A DNA stretch of 64,000 nt from Acanthococcus lagerstroemiae (GCA_031841125.1 CM063111.1:36964955-37028954), one strand, 5' to 3'; positions 23,901 through 35,180 are shown, counted from the stretch's first letter. The notes: generated by a model from the sequence alone, not told the origin. Numbers and translations are program-made.

Positions 23901-26900
23901 CTTCCAAGCCCCCTAAACTTGAAATCTCTTTTGACCATTTCAAAATTCAATTTTTCCTCCATCCAAAATTATATTTGCATTTACAACTTTTGATATTTCA
24001 AACGAAGACAGCAGTGAATAGCCTTGCTATAATCCACATTCCTTTCGCCTCATTAAATGCACCCAATACTGAAATTTGACTCTTGATTTCCGTTAGAAAT
24101 TCAGGCTTTTTACATCCAGCAAACATCTGCTGGGTATTTCGTGGAAATTCATGTTATTGTAGTACCTGTATTCAAAATCAATTAATCAGCAATTTATTAA
24201 CTCTCTGATACTTTGTTTCAAATTTCATCCCTTCCATTCCCCTCACTCACTCTTCATCATTATCACCTCCGCGTTCTCTATTTTTCCTCCTGAAAAGAAA
24301 GGACTTGGACCAAAGAGGCGATTTAGACTGTGGCATTAAGTATAAAATTATTCTTGAAACTCCATGTCGGTCAGTTTTCTCCTACTCCTTCTCCTCCATA
24401 CCTTCTTTTTCCTCCTTCTATAATTTCTTCATAAATTTCCTCTTTCGTTCTCCACAGTGTTTTTCTCCCTATACCTAATCCATCAGCTAACATCCTCGCA
24501 TGCTGCCTGTCCTGCATAACAACTCTTCTCTTTCCTCAAAACCATCCTTAGGAAAAACAAAAATACCCGAATCAGGAGACCAAGAATAGAATCAAGCTTC
24601 AGAAGCGTTATCCTAAATACGTTTCGAATTGTACGTGTACCCCTTTGATGAATGTAGGTACCTTAGTACATTACCAAAATTACTGAGAATGCTCGTTTTC
24701 TTATTACAGTGAACTAAACTGAAGTACTTGCTCATGGATATTAGTGTTAGTAAGTGATGATGGCTAGATAAACGTAGGTTGGGCACAGTTCTATATGTTG
24801 GAGATAAGAAATACTACAAGTATTTATCAGAGCAGGCAGGGTCACGTTCATCAGAATAAGGGTCCTGTTAAAGACAGCAAATGTAAATGGGGGAAAACTA
24901 AGCCAGCGCATTCCTTTTGGTAGTAATACCAATAATGAACTAATTTACACGTACATTTAACGCTGAATAATAAATTATTGTTACGCGAGCCCTGTTTATA
25001 TGCTCATACATCAACAATATATTATCTTACAATATCAACTTACTTGTCGAACATTTTCCACAAAATACATGGACCACTCTTCATTAAAGACCCGCGGTAA
25101 GGCCTCAGCAATGCTTTTTTCAATAGATTCCTTGATGCATGAGCGGAGTTTCTTTAGTGCTACAAGAACAAGATAACTGATACAGAAATACTATAACATG
25201 ATGATACTGGAAGCTCTGAATACTGCTTCCTTCAATATTTTGAAATCAACTTTTTGGTTGGAAAAAAATCATTCTATTTCAACATAGACCGGCATTTTAA
25301 CACCATTGATTAAGAACCATTTCATACCATACCCGTTGAAAATGTTCCCGGTATGATAGAACTTTTTAACCAGTGAACATGCTTAATATGAAATACTAGA
25401 TGAATTCGCATCAGTTCATTCCGAATATTCAAATACATGTCGGAGTCGGTTGCAGAAAATTTGAAAAGAAGTCTTACAAAACTAGTGACCCGTTCTTTTT
25501 CCTCCATTCCAGAAATAGTATCTAGATCAGTGGTTTTAACCTACCATCCGCGGGCCTCAGGTGTGCCGTAGGGACCCAAACAATGGTCTGTGAAGTCAAT
25601 AGCCAGCATATGAACATCACCATAAGTTTCAAAATTGCTGGGATTTGTATCTATCTATTTATTGGAAACCTAACAGCGGATACATTGGTTCCCAACCTAT
25701 GATCAGGAACATCCAGTATTTGATAACAGCCCGCAATTCTTTCCCACCTCAGAAATTTGAGTACATAAGTAGTTGAATCGGGCTAGATAGGAATCATTTT
25801 TACCCAAAGACAAGAACCACTGATCTAGATCCAACTGATTAAAAAAATTATAATATTTACCTTTATTTGAAACCGCAATATCATCGCTCTGCTTAGGAGC
25901 CCGCTGCACAGATGAACTCGAATTTAAAGCCGAGCCTGGATTAGATTGAGCAACGCATGAGGCTGACACGACATTTGTAGCTGAGCCAGAATTAGACAGA
26001 GGCGGATGAGCGGTTAGCATGAAATTCAGTGAACGTTGGGTTCGTGTTTGTTTTGAATTAGAACGATTTGGGGTACTGTAAGATGAATGGTTAACAGGAG
26101 ACAAATTTAAGGAATGATGATTTGCAGTTCTTTTTAAGGCAGAGCGAGTTAGAGGAGTATCTCCAGAACACGAAATAGAGGATACTGCCGGGGACAGAGG
26201 TGGGGTACAAAGCACTCGTGAATGAGATGAAGGCTGCGAAAAATAACGTGGTGAGGGTACTGTCTGACTGGTGGAAAGAGACTTTTTCTTCACCGGAGAA
26301 TCCTGTGAAGCCTCAGACAAAACTGAAGATTCATCTGAAAAATAGTATCGTGATGTTTTTTTTCGTTTTCTTACTGCCCCCTCATCAATACCAGAGCTTT
26401 CGTTCTCGCTATGTCTAAAATAGTATTTGGTAAGAGCCTCTGCTTCATCAAGTCGTCCTGAAATGAATAAATAAATAAATAAATAAAAGTATTAGTACAC
26501 AGTCTTTGATTCAAGAAGGTAAGTAGTTGCACCAATAACACTCACGTATATCTGCCTTATAAATTTTGGAAACTTTGAACTTTTCCCAAGAAGGAGCAGG
26601 ATCATATTTCTTCAGTAGAACTCGAGCAGCCTCTTTCTTCGGCATTTTTGTGGGAGGGTACATATAAAATTTTCGCCCCTCTAAGAACCAGTTGGATGCT
26701 ATTGCAGATACATATACACCGGATGACAGCTTTGTGCCAACAACTGCATAACTAGGTTTTTCCTTCGCCATATTATAATCTAAAACAGTAGTAACAACAA
26801 TATCAACTCTAAATAACTTTGCAAAATACTCTTCTGTACATAAATATTTCTCTGTCCACCTGTATAAAAAGAAATTTATGACTATCAATTTCTATAGCAC

Positions 26901-29900
26901 AGGCTACAATAATGTATATGTAAATGCTTAATGCTTTTCATAAAAGTCAGATTACAGTATAAGAACTTCCACATAGAAGAACAATACATATTTCTGGCGA
27001 ATGAAGAAAAAGAAACAAGGAATCCCCCACAAAAACATTAACTACATCAACAGAGAAAGCTACTGAAACTAGTGCCCACTTGACTAACTACTGTTTATTA
27101 TTTGTCGACATTAAACATGCATGACTGTTAGGCCATACTTTACATTTTACATACCAAGAATGGAGAAGGCGGAACACAACCGTCGTTTTGGTATCAGAAG
27201 GCACCGGTACTGCCATACATTTATACATCATATGATCGGATTTATGAATTGCAACAGTGGTGTCCAGATCTGCAGCTTGGAAGATTCCCACTGTAGAGGA
27301 ACGGAGTGGGTACTTATAATAATCTGCTACACACAGGAACTTTACTCCGATAACAAAAACTTCACAGGACTCGATGTTCTTTAATACGTTCTGGATTTGG
27401 AAAATGTCACCATTTTTCAACTGGACAACAGAGTCAGCTTCACTCTTACAGCTGATCGTGAAGTGTTGCAGATCTAACATTTTATACTGTCTCCATTCAC
27501 CCATATTCATATTTTCCATTACAGGTCCTTCGCAATGTTCTCCACGAACTCGACTAGGAATACGCCCTCTGTTTATTGAGTCTGATAACACTAAAGCCTC
27601 CTGTTCTTTTAGCCGATTAATTATTTGTTGGAATGCGTTCGACCCCGAACGAATTAACCTCCTCAGTTGATACATGTAACTTTCAAATGGAAAAGCGCTG
27701 AAATTATCGAGCACACCAAATCGCTCGAAATCGGCAGAAATATGTAACAAAGCATGTACATTATGTACAATCATGTGTCTCCCATAAATGACGCCATACT
27801 CATGGACAAATTTTTCAATTAAATTTCTAACCTCTGGTATGCAACCTGTAGGTGACTTTGGATTGCACATAATACGAGTAGCATAATGCAACAACATGAA
27901 ATGTTTGTAAACGTTTTCTTTTATGATGCCTTTAAATACAACTATGCCCACATACAGCAGTAATAACCTATATTCCGTGCCTTTCCAGTATGCAAGTTCT
28001 AATAGGCTTCTACACTTCCTTTGAAATTCCATTGGACAATGTTTGCGAATCCTTTGCAAAGACGTAGATATGCGCAATGTTTGAATATAAGATATGGAAT
28101 AATCTGTTTTCCTATGACAGCGTTTAGAAGACATCCATAATTTCAAAATTGTCCGCATAATTCCGAGACAGATCAAGTGTAAGTAGTCATAAGGTATGTC
28201 TTTAATGGGATCAAACTGAGGAATTTTCATTAATGGGGTACTGCCCTTCTGCAGTAGTGGGTACTTCATGGAATTAAAATATTCTCCTGATCTTATTTTC
28301 AGGTGCTTGAGATCGGATTTAGGAATATAAAATGTTACTCGTCCCTTTTCATGAAAACCTGGAACCTCACATCGCCGACATGAATTATATCCAGTATGCC
28401 CCGCTGTATTTAACATGAAACTGACTGCGGGTGCATCAGCAATAATGCAGTATAAGCGGAAATCATATTTTTTCCCTTTTATCTGAACACCATTCTTTAT
28501 TAAATCATCACATTCAGTAACAAAGTCTTTAAGGTAGTCGGTGCAACTCTCAGGCTTACATTTGCCTATAAATAAAGCGGCAACAAAAATTTTACAGCGG
28601 GGTACATTTACAATCTTCCAAAGTATGGGCCACAACGCATTAGTCGAACTTTTTGAAATTTGAAGGCCATCAATATTCACCGATATCTGGATCTTACAAT
28701 CAGTTAAATGTTGCAGATATCCCTCATCTAATCTTTGCAGATTTGATATCAAAGAGAAATAAAAGTAATAACCATTGCCCATTTCTTGTACTGCAACAGA
28801 ACGTGGTGTTTTCATTAAGGTCCTTCCATCACTAGGCAAATTAGCAGTGTATAAAACTGGGTATTTTTTCATAGTCTTTAATAATCCCGTGAGAGCCGTG
28901 TTTGAAATGTTGTTATATGCAGCCCAGTACACGAGATCAGATTTTATATCCGATGAACTCTCTCGTGTACTGGGTGCCTGTGATTCAGGTGAAGAAGTAG
29001 CTTGTGGAAGAGTGTTTTCTTCACCCGTGCTAACAGGCAGAGAAGACTCGGATTTCGAGTCTTCTCTGGTTTCAGTATAATCGGGAAAAATACTGCCCGC
29101 AGAATCTGATACATTTTCATCAGTATCAGAACTTGATGGTAGTGCCCGAGTTTTTCGGTCCCGGTTCTTCAGTTCGTTGTACCATGAATAGGAAATGTAT
29201 CTACCACGGTAGAAAACACGAGAGCGTTGACGAAGACCTGCAGCGTTCTGACTCATAACAAATCTATTTGAAGTGAGAAGAAAAACAGAAAAAGTAGTGG
29301 TAGTAGTAATAATAGTAACTGCTGTATATTAAAAACGTTCAAACCGCCACCACCACCCTCTCTGGGAAAAACTGCAAGACGGTCTGTAGCGTGGAAATTT
29401 CTAACAAGCCCCTAACCAAAAGAGGGAGATGCACACTACAACTACAAAAGCCGGTCTGTCCCCTTGAAAAAAGAAAGAAAAACAAAGGCGACTAGTAGTT
29501 CAACTTGTGGCTGTGCCCACACATTATCAGTAACTTTCGCGACTTGATTAACCAAACTCAACTGGTATCAGAATACTATCAAAATGTGAGCATGTGAGAA
29601 AAATTGAAAATAAATGAACAAATAATAGTAAGACTCATCAACGAACTCATACTTTAAAGGGATGAAAAAAACAGAATTTCAAAAAATGGACTAAACCTTT
29701 AAAAAAGAGATCTACCGGGATTCAGTAGTTATACAGCGGTAGAAATTACTAACTGGGCTGCTAATTACAGGTACTCAAACATTGGGGAATCAATCTATAA
29801 AATATTATAGCAATAAGATCAAATACAAATCGGATATCAAACATACAATCACTGGATCAAATATTGTGATACTGATTTTATCGGGAACCAAGATCTCATG

Positions 29901-30669
29901 ACTACAGCACGAGAAAAACATTTGTACTGACGCGACCAGGTAAAATCATGTTAGCAGTGAATGAGTTCCTTCTTTCTATTTCTCCCGATTTCAGTATAAT
30001 CGGACACTGTTCAACAAAAGAGAACCAACCCACATTTGTAAACAAAATTAGTCATTAGTTTTGTTGGAAAGAGAGTATAAAATGTAGAATTTTTCAAAAT
30101 TGGGCCCCCAAGCCCCGATTCAAAAATGTGTACTCACGTTGAAAAAAGCCTATCAGTAAACGCAATGCCATATAGTTTCTACATATGGCTCTTGAACTTC
30201 AAATCACGCGTTCTCAAAAAACCAATTTTGAGGATATTGGTTCCCTTTTGTTGAACAGCATCCAAGTGTACCTTCTAAAGAGAGTAGTGTCAGGCTGATG
30301 TATTCCCCTATTTGAAAACATTCCCACCATATTACAGGAATGTGAAACGCATAGTCGCGGATACCATTCTCCATTTACTGTAACAATCAATTTATTCTCT
30401 CAGATCTCAGTTGCTACTCTGGTTTACTATTGGGTAGGCATTTAAAGTAACGCTGTAGACTTTTAACTAGTTTCTTCAAGGACTGAATTAAGAGTAGAGG
30501 TTACACTCTCATCCTGAACAGAGCAATGCCTTTCACAATGCTTTTTTCCCAACTAACAGTACAAATAACAAACAATACAATGCGCAGAGGGTATTAATAT
30601 CTCAAACTTACCTTTCACAAATGTTCTTTTGCTAGCAGGTATTATAGTTCCTTTACAGCGTCCGCTCAT
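20989..30669 (-). CDS. Nine-exon transposon accessory protein (622 aa), DUF4806-like
   Basis: Exons, read downward: 30669-30612, 26779-26546, 26457-25861, 25521-25333, 25159-25044, 23671-23498, 23413-23254, 22600-22440, 21168-20989. Every intron is GT..AG, every phase fits, and the total is 1869 nt with no internal stop. An in-frame TGA lies just upstream of the first ATG. Residues 20-97 form a compact N-terminal region (YAVVGTKLSSGVYVSAIASNW, then a WxxFKVSKIYKADI stretch). Residues ~110-296 are Ser/Pro-rich and probably disordered. Residues ~360-563 are helical and resemble the C-terminal part of arthropod DUF4806-type proteins (F-L-K-N-A-R-H-P-K; L-F-P-Y-A-P-V-S-K-I-R-K-Q). Residues 564-622 are an acidic/His-rich tail. 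By position it corresponds to TnpA of maize En/Spm, so a role binding the subterminal repeats is inferred. The exon 4 acceptor (weak pyrimidine tract) and donor are the least certain. Confidence 0.7.
27088..29256 (-). CDS. Tnp2-type transposase (EnSpm/CACTA-like), 722 aa, intact
   Basis: This single open frame is the catalytic transposase. Residues 1-110 are polar and S/T/E-rich. The core follows the Tnp2 pattern: N-I-D-G-L-Q (D196) followed by L-W-P-I-L; A-D-A-P-A (D274) with G-H-T-G-Y-N-S-C-R-R-C (H287, C293, C296); and D-I-P-Y-D-Y-L-H-L-I-C-L-G (D353, D357, H360). The C-terminal region, similar to DUF4218, has H-N-V-H-A-L-L-H-I and S-A-F-P-F-E-S-Y (E525). D196, D274 and E525 are plausible DDE residues. 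The ORF lies entirely within intron 1 of the nine-exon gene, on the same strand. An acceptor-like AG (..cacttcaaatag) sits just upstream of its ATG. AATAAA overlaps its last codons (27094-27099), which could limit its 3' UTR. Confidence 0.85.
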   Translation of the reverse strand: MSQNAAGLRQRSRVFYRGRYISYSWYNELKNRDRKTRALPSSSDTDENVSDSAGSIFPDYTETREDSKSESSLPVSTGEENTLPQATSSPESQAPSTRESSSDIKSDLVYWAAYNNISNTALTGLLKTMKKYPVLYTANLPSDGRTLMKTPRSVAVQEMGNGYYFYFSLISNLQRLDEGYLQHLTDCKIQISVNIDGLQISKSSTNALWPILWKIVNVPRCKIFVAALFIGKCKPESCTDYLKDFVTECDDLIKNGVQIKGKKYDFRLYCIIADAPAVSFMLNTAGHTGYNSCRRCEVPGFHEKGRVTFYIPKSDLKHLKIRSGEYFNSMKYPLLQKGSTPLMKIPQFDPIKDIPYDYLHLICLGIMRTILKLWMSSKRCHRKTDYSISYIQTLRISTSLQRIRKHCPMEFQRKCRSLLELAYWKGTEYRLLLLYVGIVVFKGIIKENVYKHFMLLHYATRIMCNPKSPTGCIPEVRNLIEKFVHEYGVIYGRHMIVHNVHALLHISADFERFGVLDNFSAFPFESYMYQLRRLIRSGSNAFQQIINRLKEQEALVLSDSINRGRIPSRVRGEHCEGPVMENMNMGEWRQYKMLDLQHFTISCKSEADSVVQLKNGDIFQIQNVLKNIESCEVFVIGVKFLCVADYYKYPLRSSTVGIFQAADLDTTVAIHKSDHMMYKCMAVPVPSDTKTTVVFRLLHSWYVKCKVWPNSHACLMSTNNKQ
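30002..30263. mobile_element. 262-bp MITE (copy A) inside the transposon's first intron
   Basis: The ends GGACACTGTTCAACAAAAG.. and ..CTTTTGTTGAACAGCATCC are inverted repeats over about 27 bp with few mismatches. The interior matches, in opposite orientation, the element at 40585-40835. It has no coding capacity. It must have landed after, or travelled with, the Tnp2 element. Confidence 0.65.
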
Positions 30670-31779
30670 GTGCTTCTGTTTCAGAACTCATCACATTTCG
30701 TAATGTCAGTTCTGCAGCAGCTGATAGATCTCTACCGGATGTATGATAATCGGCTGAATCACAATTACTGAGTTATCGCGAACAGTAACAATACTCGATT
30801 TACAATTTTCAAAAATATTAACACCAATAGAACTCAAAGTGAGACAAGAGTTATTACAAAACTATTAGGTCTCAGTCACCAAATCGGTAAATACAGAAAC
30901 GAAAAAGCACGCGAAAACTCGAATAACACTTTTCTTCTAAAAGCCAGTTCACAATTAAAACGATTGGAGTAACTGAAAAATCCACAACGTGCCAAACAGA
31001 TACAACGCCATGAGAACCTGATTGAAGCATTCAACTTGGTGTATAGTGTATACAAACAGTGAACGTCGAACACAAAGACAAGAGTGAAGACTAAACCGTT
31101 GAATGCCGACGCCGGTGTGGTCTTATCAATATCCGAGCACTAGTACAGAGTACAGTTGTGTCTTTTATTTTAAAACACAACTCTGATTTCATGCGCGCGC
31201 AGCTCTGTACTAGGAGCATCCAGCCAAACCTGCTCGTTACGTGGAACGCGCGTGTGTGTGTTTACATTTACAGTGTCTGAGCGCAGATTTGTTGGTCGGC
31301 CTATCACTATTCTGTGTGTCGGGGTGGATTATTCTTGAACGAATTTTTATAATTGAACATTATTTTTGCTCATTATCCTATGCGGAAATGGACAGAAAAT
31401 TGCAGAAACATTTTACTAATGTTCCACCGCCGAATAAAATATTAGGTGTGCAATTGGTAATCAAGTTTAGAAAAACGGGGTCAGTCCTGAATGCTTCCCA
31501 TACAAGAAAACGTACCCTTCCACCCTGAAAACTGGCATCAACTGGGCCATCATTTTCAACAACTTTGATAACTTTTTCAATATTGTTTTTATATTCTAAG
31601 CGTTCCGTGTCTTACGTAAGCGATTTTGTATTCATTACAAACATTTATTTTAGAAATTTTGATTTTTGGGTACCTAGCGTTTTAAAGGACACATACTGCA
31701 GTTCATGGAAATGAAGCAGTCACCGACGTCGCTGTGCTGCAGCGGCAGCACATTCAGTGGTAGGAGGGGGAAAGATTTT

Positions 31780-32175
31780 GTCCACCTTTATATGTACATC
31801 TATACATTGATATAATTGTTAACATAAAATTGCTGACAGTTGACATCTGTCAGTTTGTTTATCCTTATGTCTTCTAAACTGTTGATATTGACAATGGGAC
31901 ATGTCAACTGAACACTAGAAATTTTGTCAACATATGCAATACATGTTAATGTTCATCCTGGTGTACACTATTTACAATTATGTGTACTTGTTCAGTCAAC
32001 AATTTTGTATGGTATTTTTTCTAATATAACTTAAGTTTGTTTCCTTAATTTTTGCATAGTACTGTTTGATATAATGTGTTTGAAAGTACCATACAGATAA
32101 AACTCTAAAAAAAACAAAAAAAATGTGTTGATACAAATGTTGATACCTTTGTCAATATTGACAGTGTTGTATGGG
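31780..32175. repeat. Right terminus and subterminal repeat region
   Basis: Contains GTTGAC/GTCAAC at 31839, 31903, 31926 and 31995, plus GTTGATAC twice and a GTCAATATTGAC palindrome immediately inside the end. It mirrors the left side: four exact copies at each terminus. Confidence 0.6.
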
Positions 32176-32770
32176 CTGTAGGTGCACTTTGTGCACGGCT
32201 GGCTAGATTGACTGCAAAACTTATGTCGGGGCGTGTACCATTCGCAAGATGGATTAATGATCCAACTGCTTCGCGGTACTGTGTGGGATTTGGTGTCGGG
32301 AGATTTTTCGGATGCACTCTTTTCCTTTGAGCGTCTAATGTAATGACAGGTGTGTTCGTCTGGGGGAACTAGGTCGTGATTTTGACCAAACCGTTTCAGC
32401 ATTTTCACTGTATCGGTGCACTGATGGAGAAATAATTTCTTCTCAGATGTATTACAAACAAACTCAACCCCTAAGAATGTTTGGGGAAATCCGAGATCTG
32501 TAACTTCCAGAGAATCCTGAAGTTTGTTAATAATGTTTGTAATTTTGTCAATACAATTTCCGATAAATAATATGTCATCGACGTAAATAACAAGAATAAC
32601 TTGTTTGGTGATCCCGTTTTTATTAGTATATCGCCATTTAAAAATACATGGCTTCTGAATGTATGGTTTGAAACCCATTTTAGTAATGATTTCACGAAAT
32701 TTCTCTTACCACCTTTTTGGGGAGACTCAAAGTCTGTAAACAGACTTGTGTAATTTATACACTTGCGTTT
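32176..32770 (-). pseudogene. Copia pol, reverse transcriptase part (5' half of the split element)
   Basis: Reading down from about 32770: V-Y-K-L-H-K-S-V-Y-R-L, then K-F-R-E-I-I-T-K-M-G-F, the catalytic V-I-Y-V-D-D-I-L-F-I-G-N block near 32575, and Y-R-E-A-V-G-S-L-I-H-L near 32270. It ends T-R-P-D-I-S-F-A-V-N at the transposon boundary. Stops near 32735 and 32705 and a frameshift near 32320 inactivate it. Above 32770 it meets the oppositely oriented copia. Confidence 0.8.
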
Positions 32771-32784
32771 TTTGGGGAGTAGGA

Positions 32785-35132
32785 TCTATGTTTGAACCTC
32801 TGGTCGACACCCTGAAGGACCAAGCTTATGATGCTTTTAGGAACTATGTTGCAACTGTTTCAGCTAAGTTTAGTGACAAGATCCACCGGCTAAGAATTGA
32901 TAATGGTAGGGAATATTTATCAAATCGTTTTCATGAATTTTGTAATGATGAAGAAATTATTATAGAGTGTATACCTCCCTTTACGCCGCAAAGGAATGGG
33001 GTTGCGGAGAGAATGAATAGAACTGTAATTGATAGAATCCGTGTTATGTTAACTGATAGTCAAGCCCCTAAACGTCTCTGGCGTGAGGCCGCATTATGTG
33101 CTGTATATACTTTGAATAGAACGTCAACAGAGGCTTTGAACCACTCTACTCCTGCTGGAATTTGGTATGAAAAACGTCCTACTTTGTCTAACCTCAGAGT
33201 TTTTGGATGTTCGGCTTTTGTGCATATCTCAAAAATTAACAGAAGCAAACTGGATACGTCAAGCCAAGAAATGATGTTTGTTGGCTATCGAACTAGCGGT
33301 TATGCCTTCTGGAATGATAAGAAAGACAGGATAGTTGTTAGTCGTAATGTGAAATTTAATGAGGATGTTATGTATTTCGACAATAAAACAAATAGTCGTA
33401 ATGCTGGTGAGAGGAGGAGTGTTAGTCTTAATTTGGATACCTTCCTGGAAGTTGATGATTTAGAGGAGAAGGATAAGGAGACTAGTGTAAGTGAAGCTGC
33501 TGGTAGTGACTTTGATATTCAGGAGATTGAAGAGATTGTTGAGGATTGTTCTAGTGTAGAAGTGGAAGATCCTAGTAAGAGGAACAGAAAGTTACCTTCA
33601 CATTTGCAAGACTATGAGCTATCTGCTTTCAATGCTGAAGCATTTGTGAATGAATTACCTACTAGTTATGAAGAAGCTATGAAAAGTGAATATGCTCTGG
33701 AATGGAAAGCTGCAATGGAGGCTGAAATAGATTCGATAAAGAAGAATGACACTTGGGAAGTTGTTAGTAGACCTAGTTCTGAGCAATTCATTAAAAATAG
33801 ATGGGTTTTTACTCAGAAACTTGATAATAGTGGCCGTATAAAGTTTAAGGCGTGGCTTGTTGCAAAAGGTTGTATGCAAAAAGGGAAAGTAAACTATGAT
33901 GACGTGTACTCCCCTGTTGTTCGCCATAGTACTGTGAAGTTATTGTTTTCACTTGCGAACCACTTTGACCTAGAAATGCTGCAGATGGATGTAAAATCTG
34001 CCTTTCTCTATGGCATTCTCGATAAGCCAGTCTATCTCATGCAGCCTGAAGGGTTTGATGATAACTCAGGCCGTGTATGCTTGCTTAAACGTTCCTTGTA
34101 TGGTCTTCGAGAAGCATCCAAATGCTGGTTTCAGCGATTCAATAATTTTATTACTAAACTAAATTTTTATCCTAGCATCAGTGACCCTTGTTTGTATGTG
34201 AGATCATTTAATGGACATCTTGTGTACCTCCTGCTTTATGTTGACGACATTTTGTGTGCGGCAAGCAATTTGCGAGAATTGCTAGTTATAGAGCGTATAT
34301 TGAAGAAAGAATTTAGTATGTCCAGTATTGGAGAACCTAACAATTTCATTGGTTATCATATTATTCGTGATAGGAGAAATAAGACTATTAAGTTGGATCA
34401 ATCTCGTTATATTCATCAGATTCTGTCATGCTTTAACATGTTAGAATGCAACTCTGTTAAAACCCCCATGGAGTGCTCACTTCGTTTGGAGCTTACTGCT
34501 TAGGCTCAAATAAATGATAAGGAATTTCCTTACAGGGAGCTTATTGGATGTTTGATGTTTTTGGTCATCGGAACTCGTCCTGACCTCTCTTATTGTGTCA
34601 ATTATTTGAGTAGATTCCAATCAAAACCTGGGCCAACTCACTGGCTGCATTTGAAACGTGTCCTGCGTTATTTAAAGGGGACAAGTAATTATCATCTGTG
34701 TTTTTCTGAAGATAAGTCTAGTGAGGTATTGAAGTGTTTTGTTGATGCTGACTTTGCCAGTGATCCCATGGACGTAGATCGACTTCTGGATATGTTTTCT
34801 ATGCATTCGGAAACCCAATATTTTGGGGAACTCGCAAGCAATCCCTTGTTACCATTTCGACTACTGATGCTGAATATACTGCCTTAAGCTCATGCGTTAC
34901 TGAGGCCTATGTTTTGAAACAATTATTGATAGATTGTGGTGTCTGGAAAGATAATGATATTGTCACTATTTTTGAAGATAATTTGAACGTAATTTCCATT
35001 AGTAAAGGTAGTGCTAGTAATAAATCGAAGTATATTGATATTAGACATAAGTTTGTTAGCGAGTGTGTTAAGAACAATGAGGTTAAGGTTTTACATATTG
35101 ATACTAAGTTACAGATTGCAGACCTCTTTACT
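32785..35132 (+). pseudogene. Copia pol (integrase, RT, RNase H), 5'-truncated and interrupted
   Basis: The open frame begins inside integrase (D-N-G-R-E-Y-L-S near 32905, P-P-F-T-P-Q-R-N-G-V-A-E-R-M-N-R near 32990, with the third catalytic E). It passes through the linker into reverse transcriptase (K-F-K-A-W-L-V-A-K-G near 33845; Q-M-D-V-K-S-A-F-L; L-Y-V-D-D-I-L near 34240). A single in-frame TAG at 34501 precedes T-R-P-D-L-S-Y, then frameshifts occur in RNase H near 34770-34880. It breaks off at I-A-D-L-F-T, where the LINE is inserted, and resumes at 39278. Gag, protease and the 5' LTR are missing. Confidence 0.85.
35121..35132. repeat. Target-site duplication, left copy
   Basis: GACCTCTTTACT here is repeated exactly at 39266-39277. 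Both lie at the D-L-F-T codons of the copia frame, marking one insertion event of the intervening DNA. Confidence 0.85.
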
Positions 35133-35180
35133 TTTTCTTATTTTAAATTTATTTATTAAAAAGCATTTATTACAACATTA

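Larger units (their letters stand above)
20343..32175 (-). mobile_element. 11.8-kb EnSpm/CACTA-like DNA transposon with two genes
   Basis: The ends are CCCATGTAACAC on the left and, inverted, CCCATACAACAC on the right (10 of 12 matching). They are flanked by CT on both sides (20341-20342 and 32176-32177). Excising the element plus one CT joins the two copia fragments in the same frame through the RT/RNase H border, which independently supports these boundaries. Inside, all on the minus strand, are an intact 722-aa Tnp2-type transposase and a nine-exon gene encoding 622 aa that encloses it. Both subterminal regions carry repeated GTTGAC motifs. The coding capacity looks undamaged, so the insertion may still be, or recently was, autonomous. 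A 262-bp MITE sits in intron 1. Confidence 0.8.

Noticed and set aside
26511..26888. 125-aa ORF starting M-I-V-I-N-F-F as a separate gene
   Set aside because: Its first part reads through intron sequence. An acceptor at 26780 joins exon 1 in phase, and the ORF's end is beyond a donor at 26546.
27121..29080. Plus-strand ORFs opposite the transposase
   Set aside because: Antisense to the long Tnp2 frame, no motif of their own.
20360..32166. CACTATATTGTC / CACTGTCAATATTG as canonical CACTA-type termini
   Set aside because: No target duplication flanks these positions, and the copia frame is not restored. The outer CCCAT ends with CT on both sides satisfy both tests.
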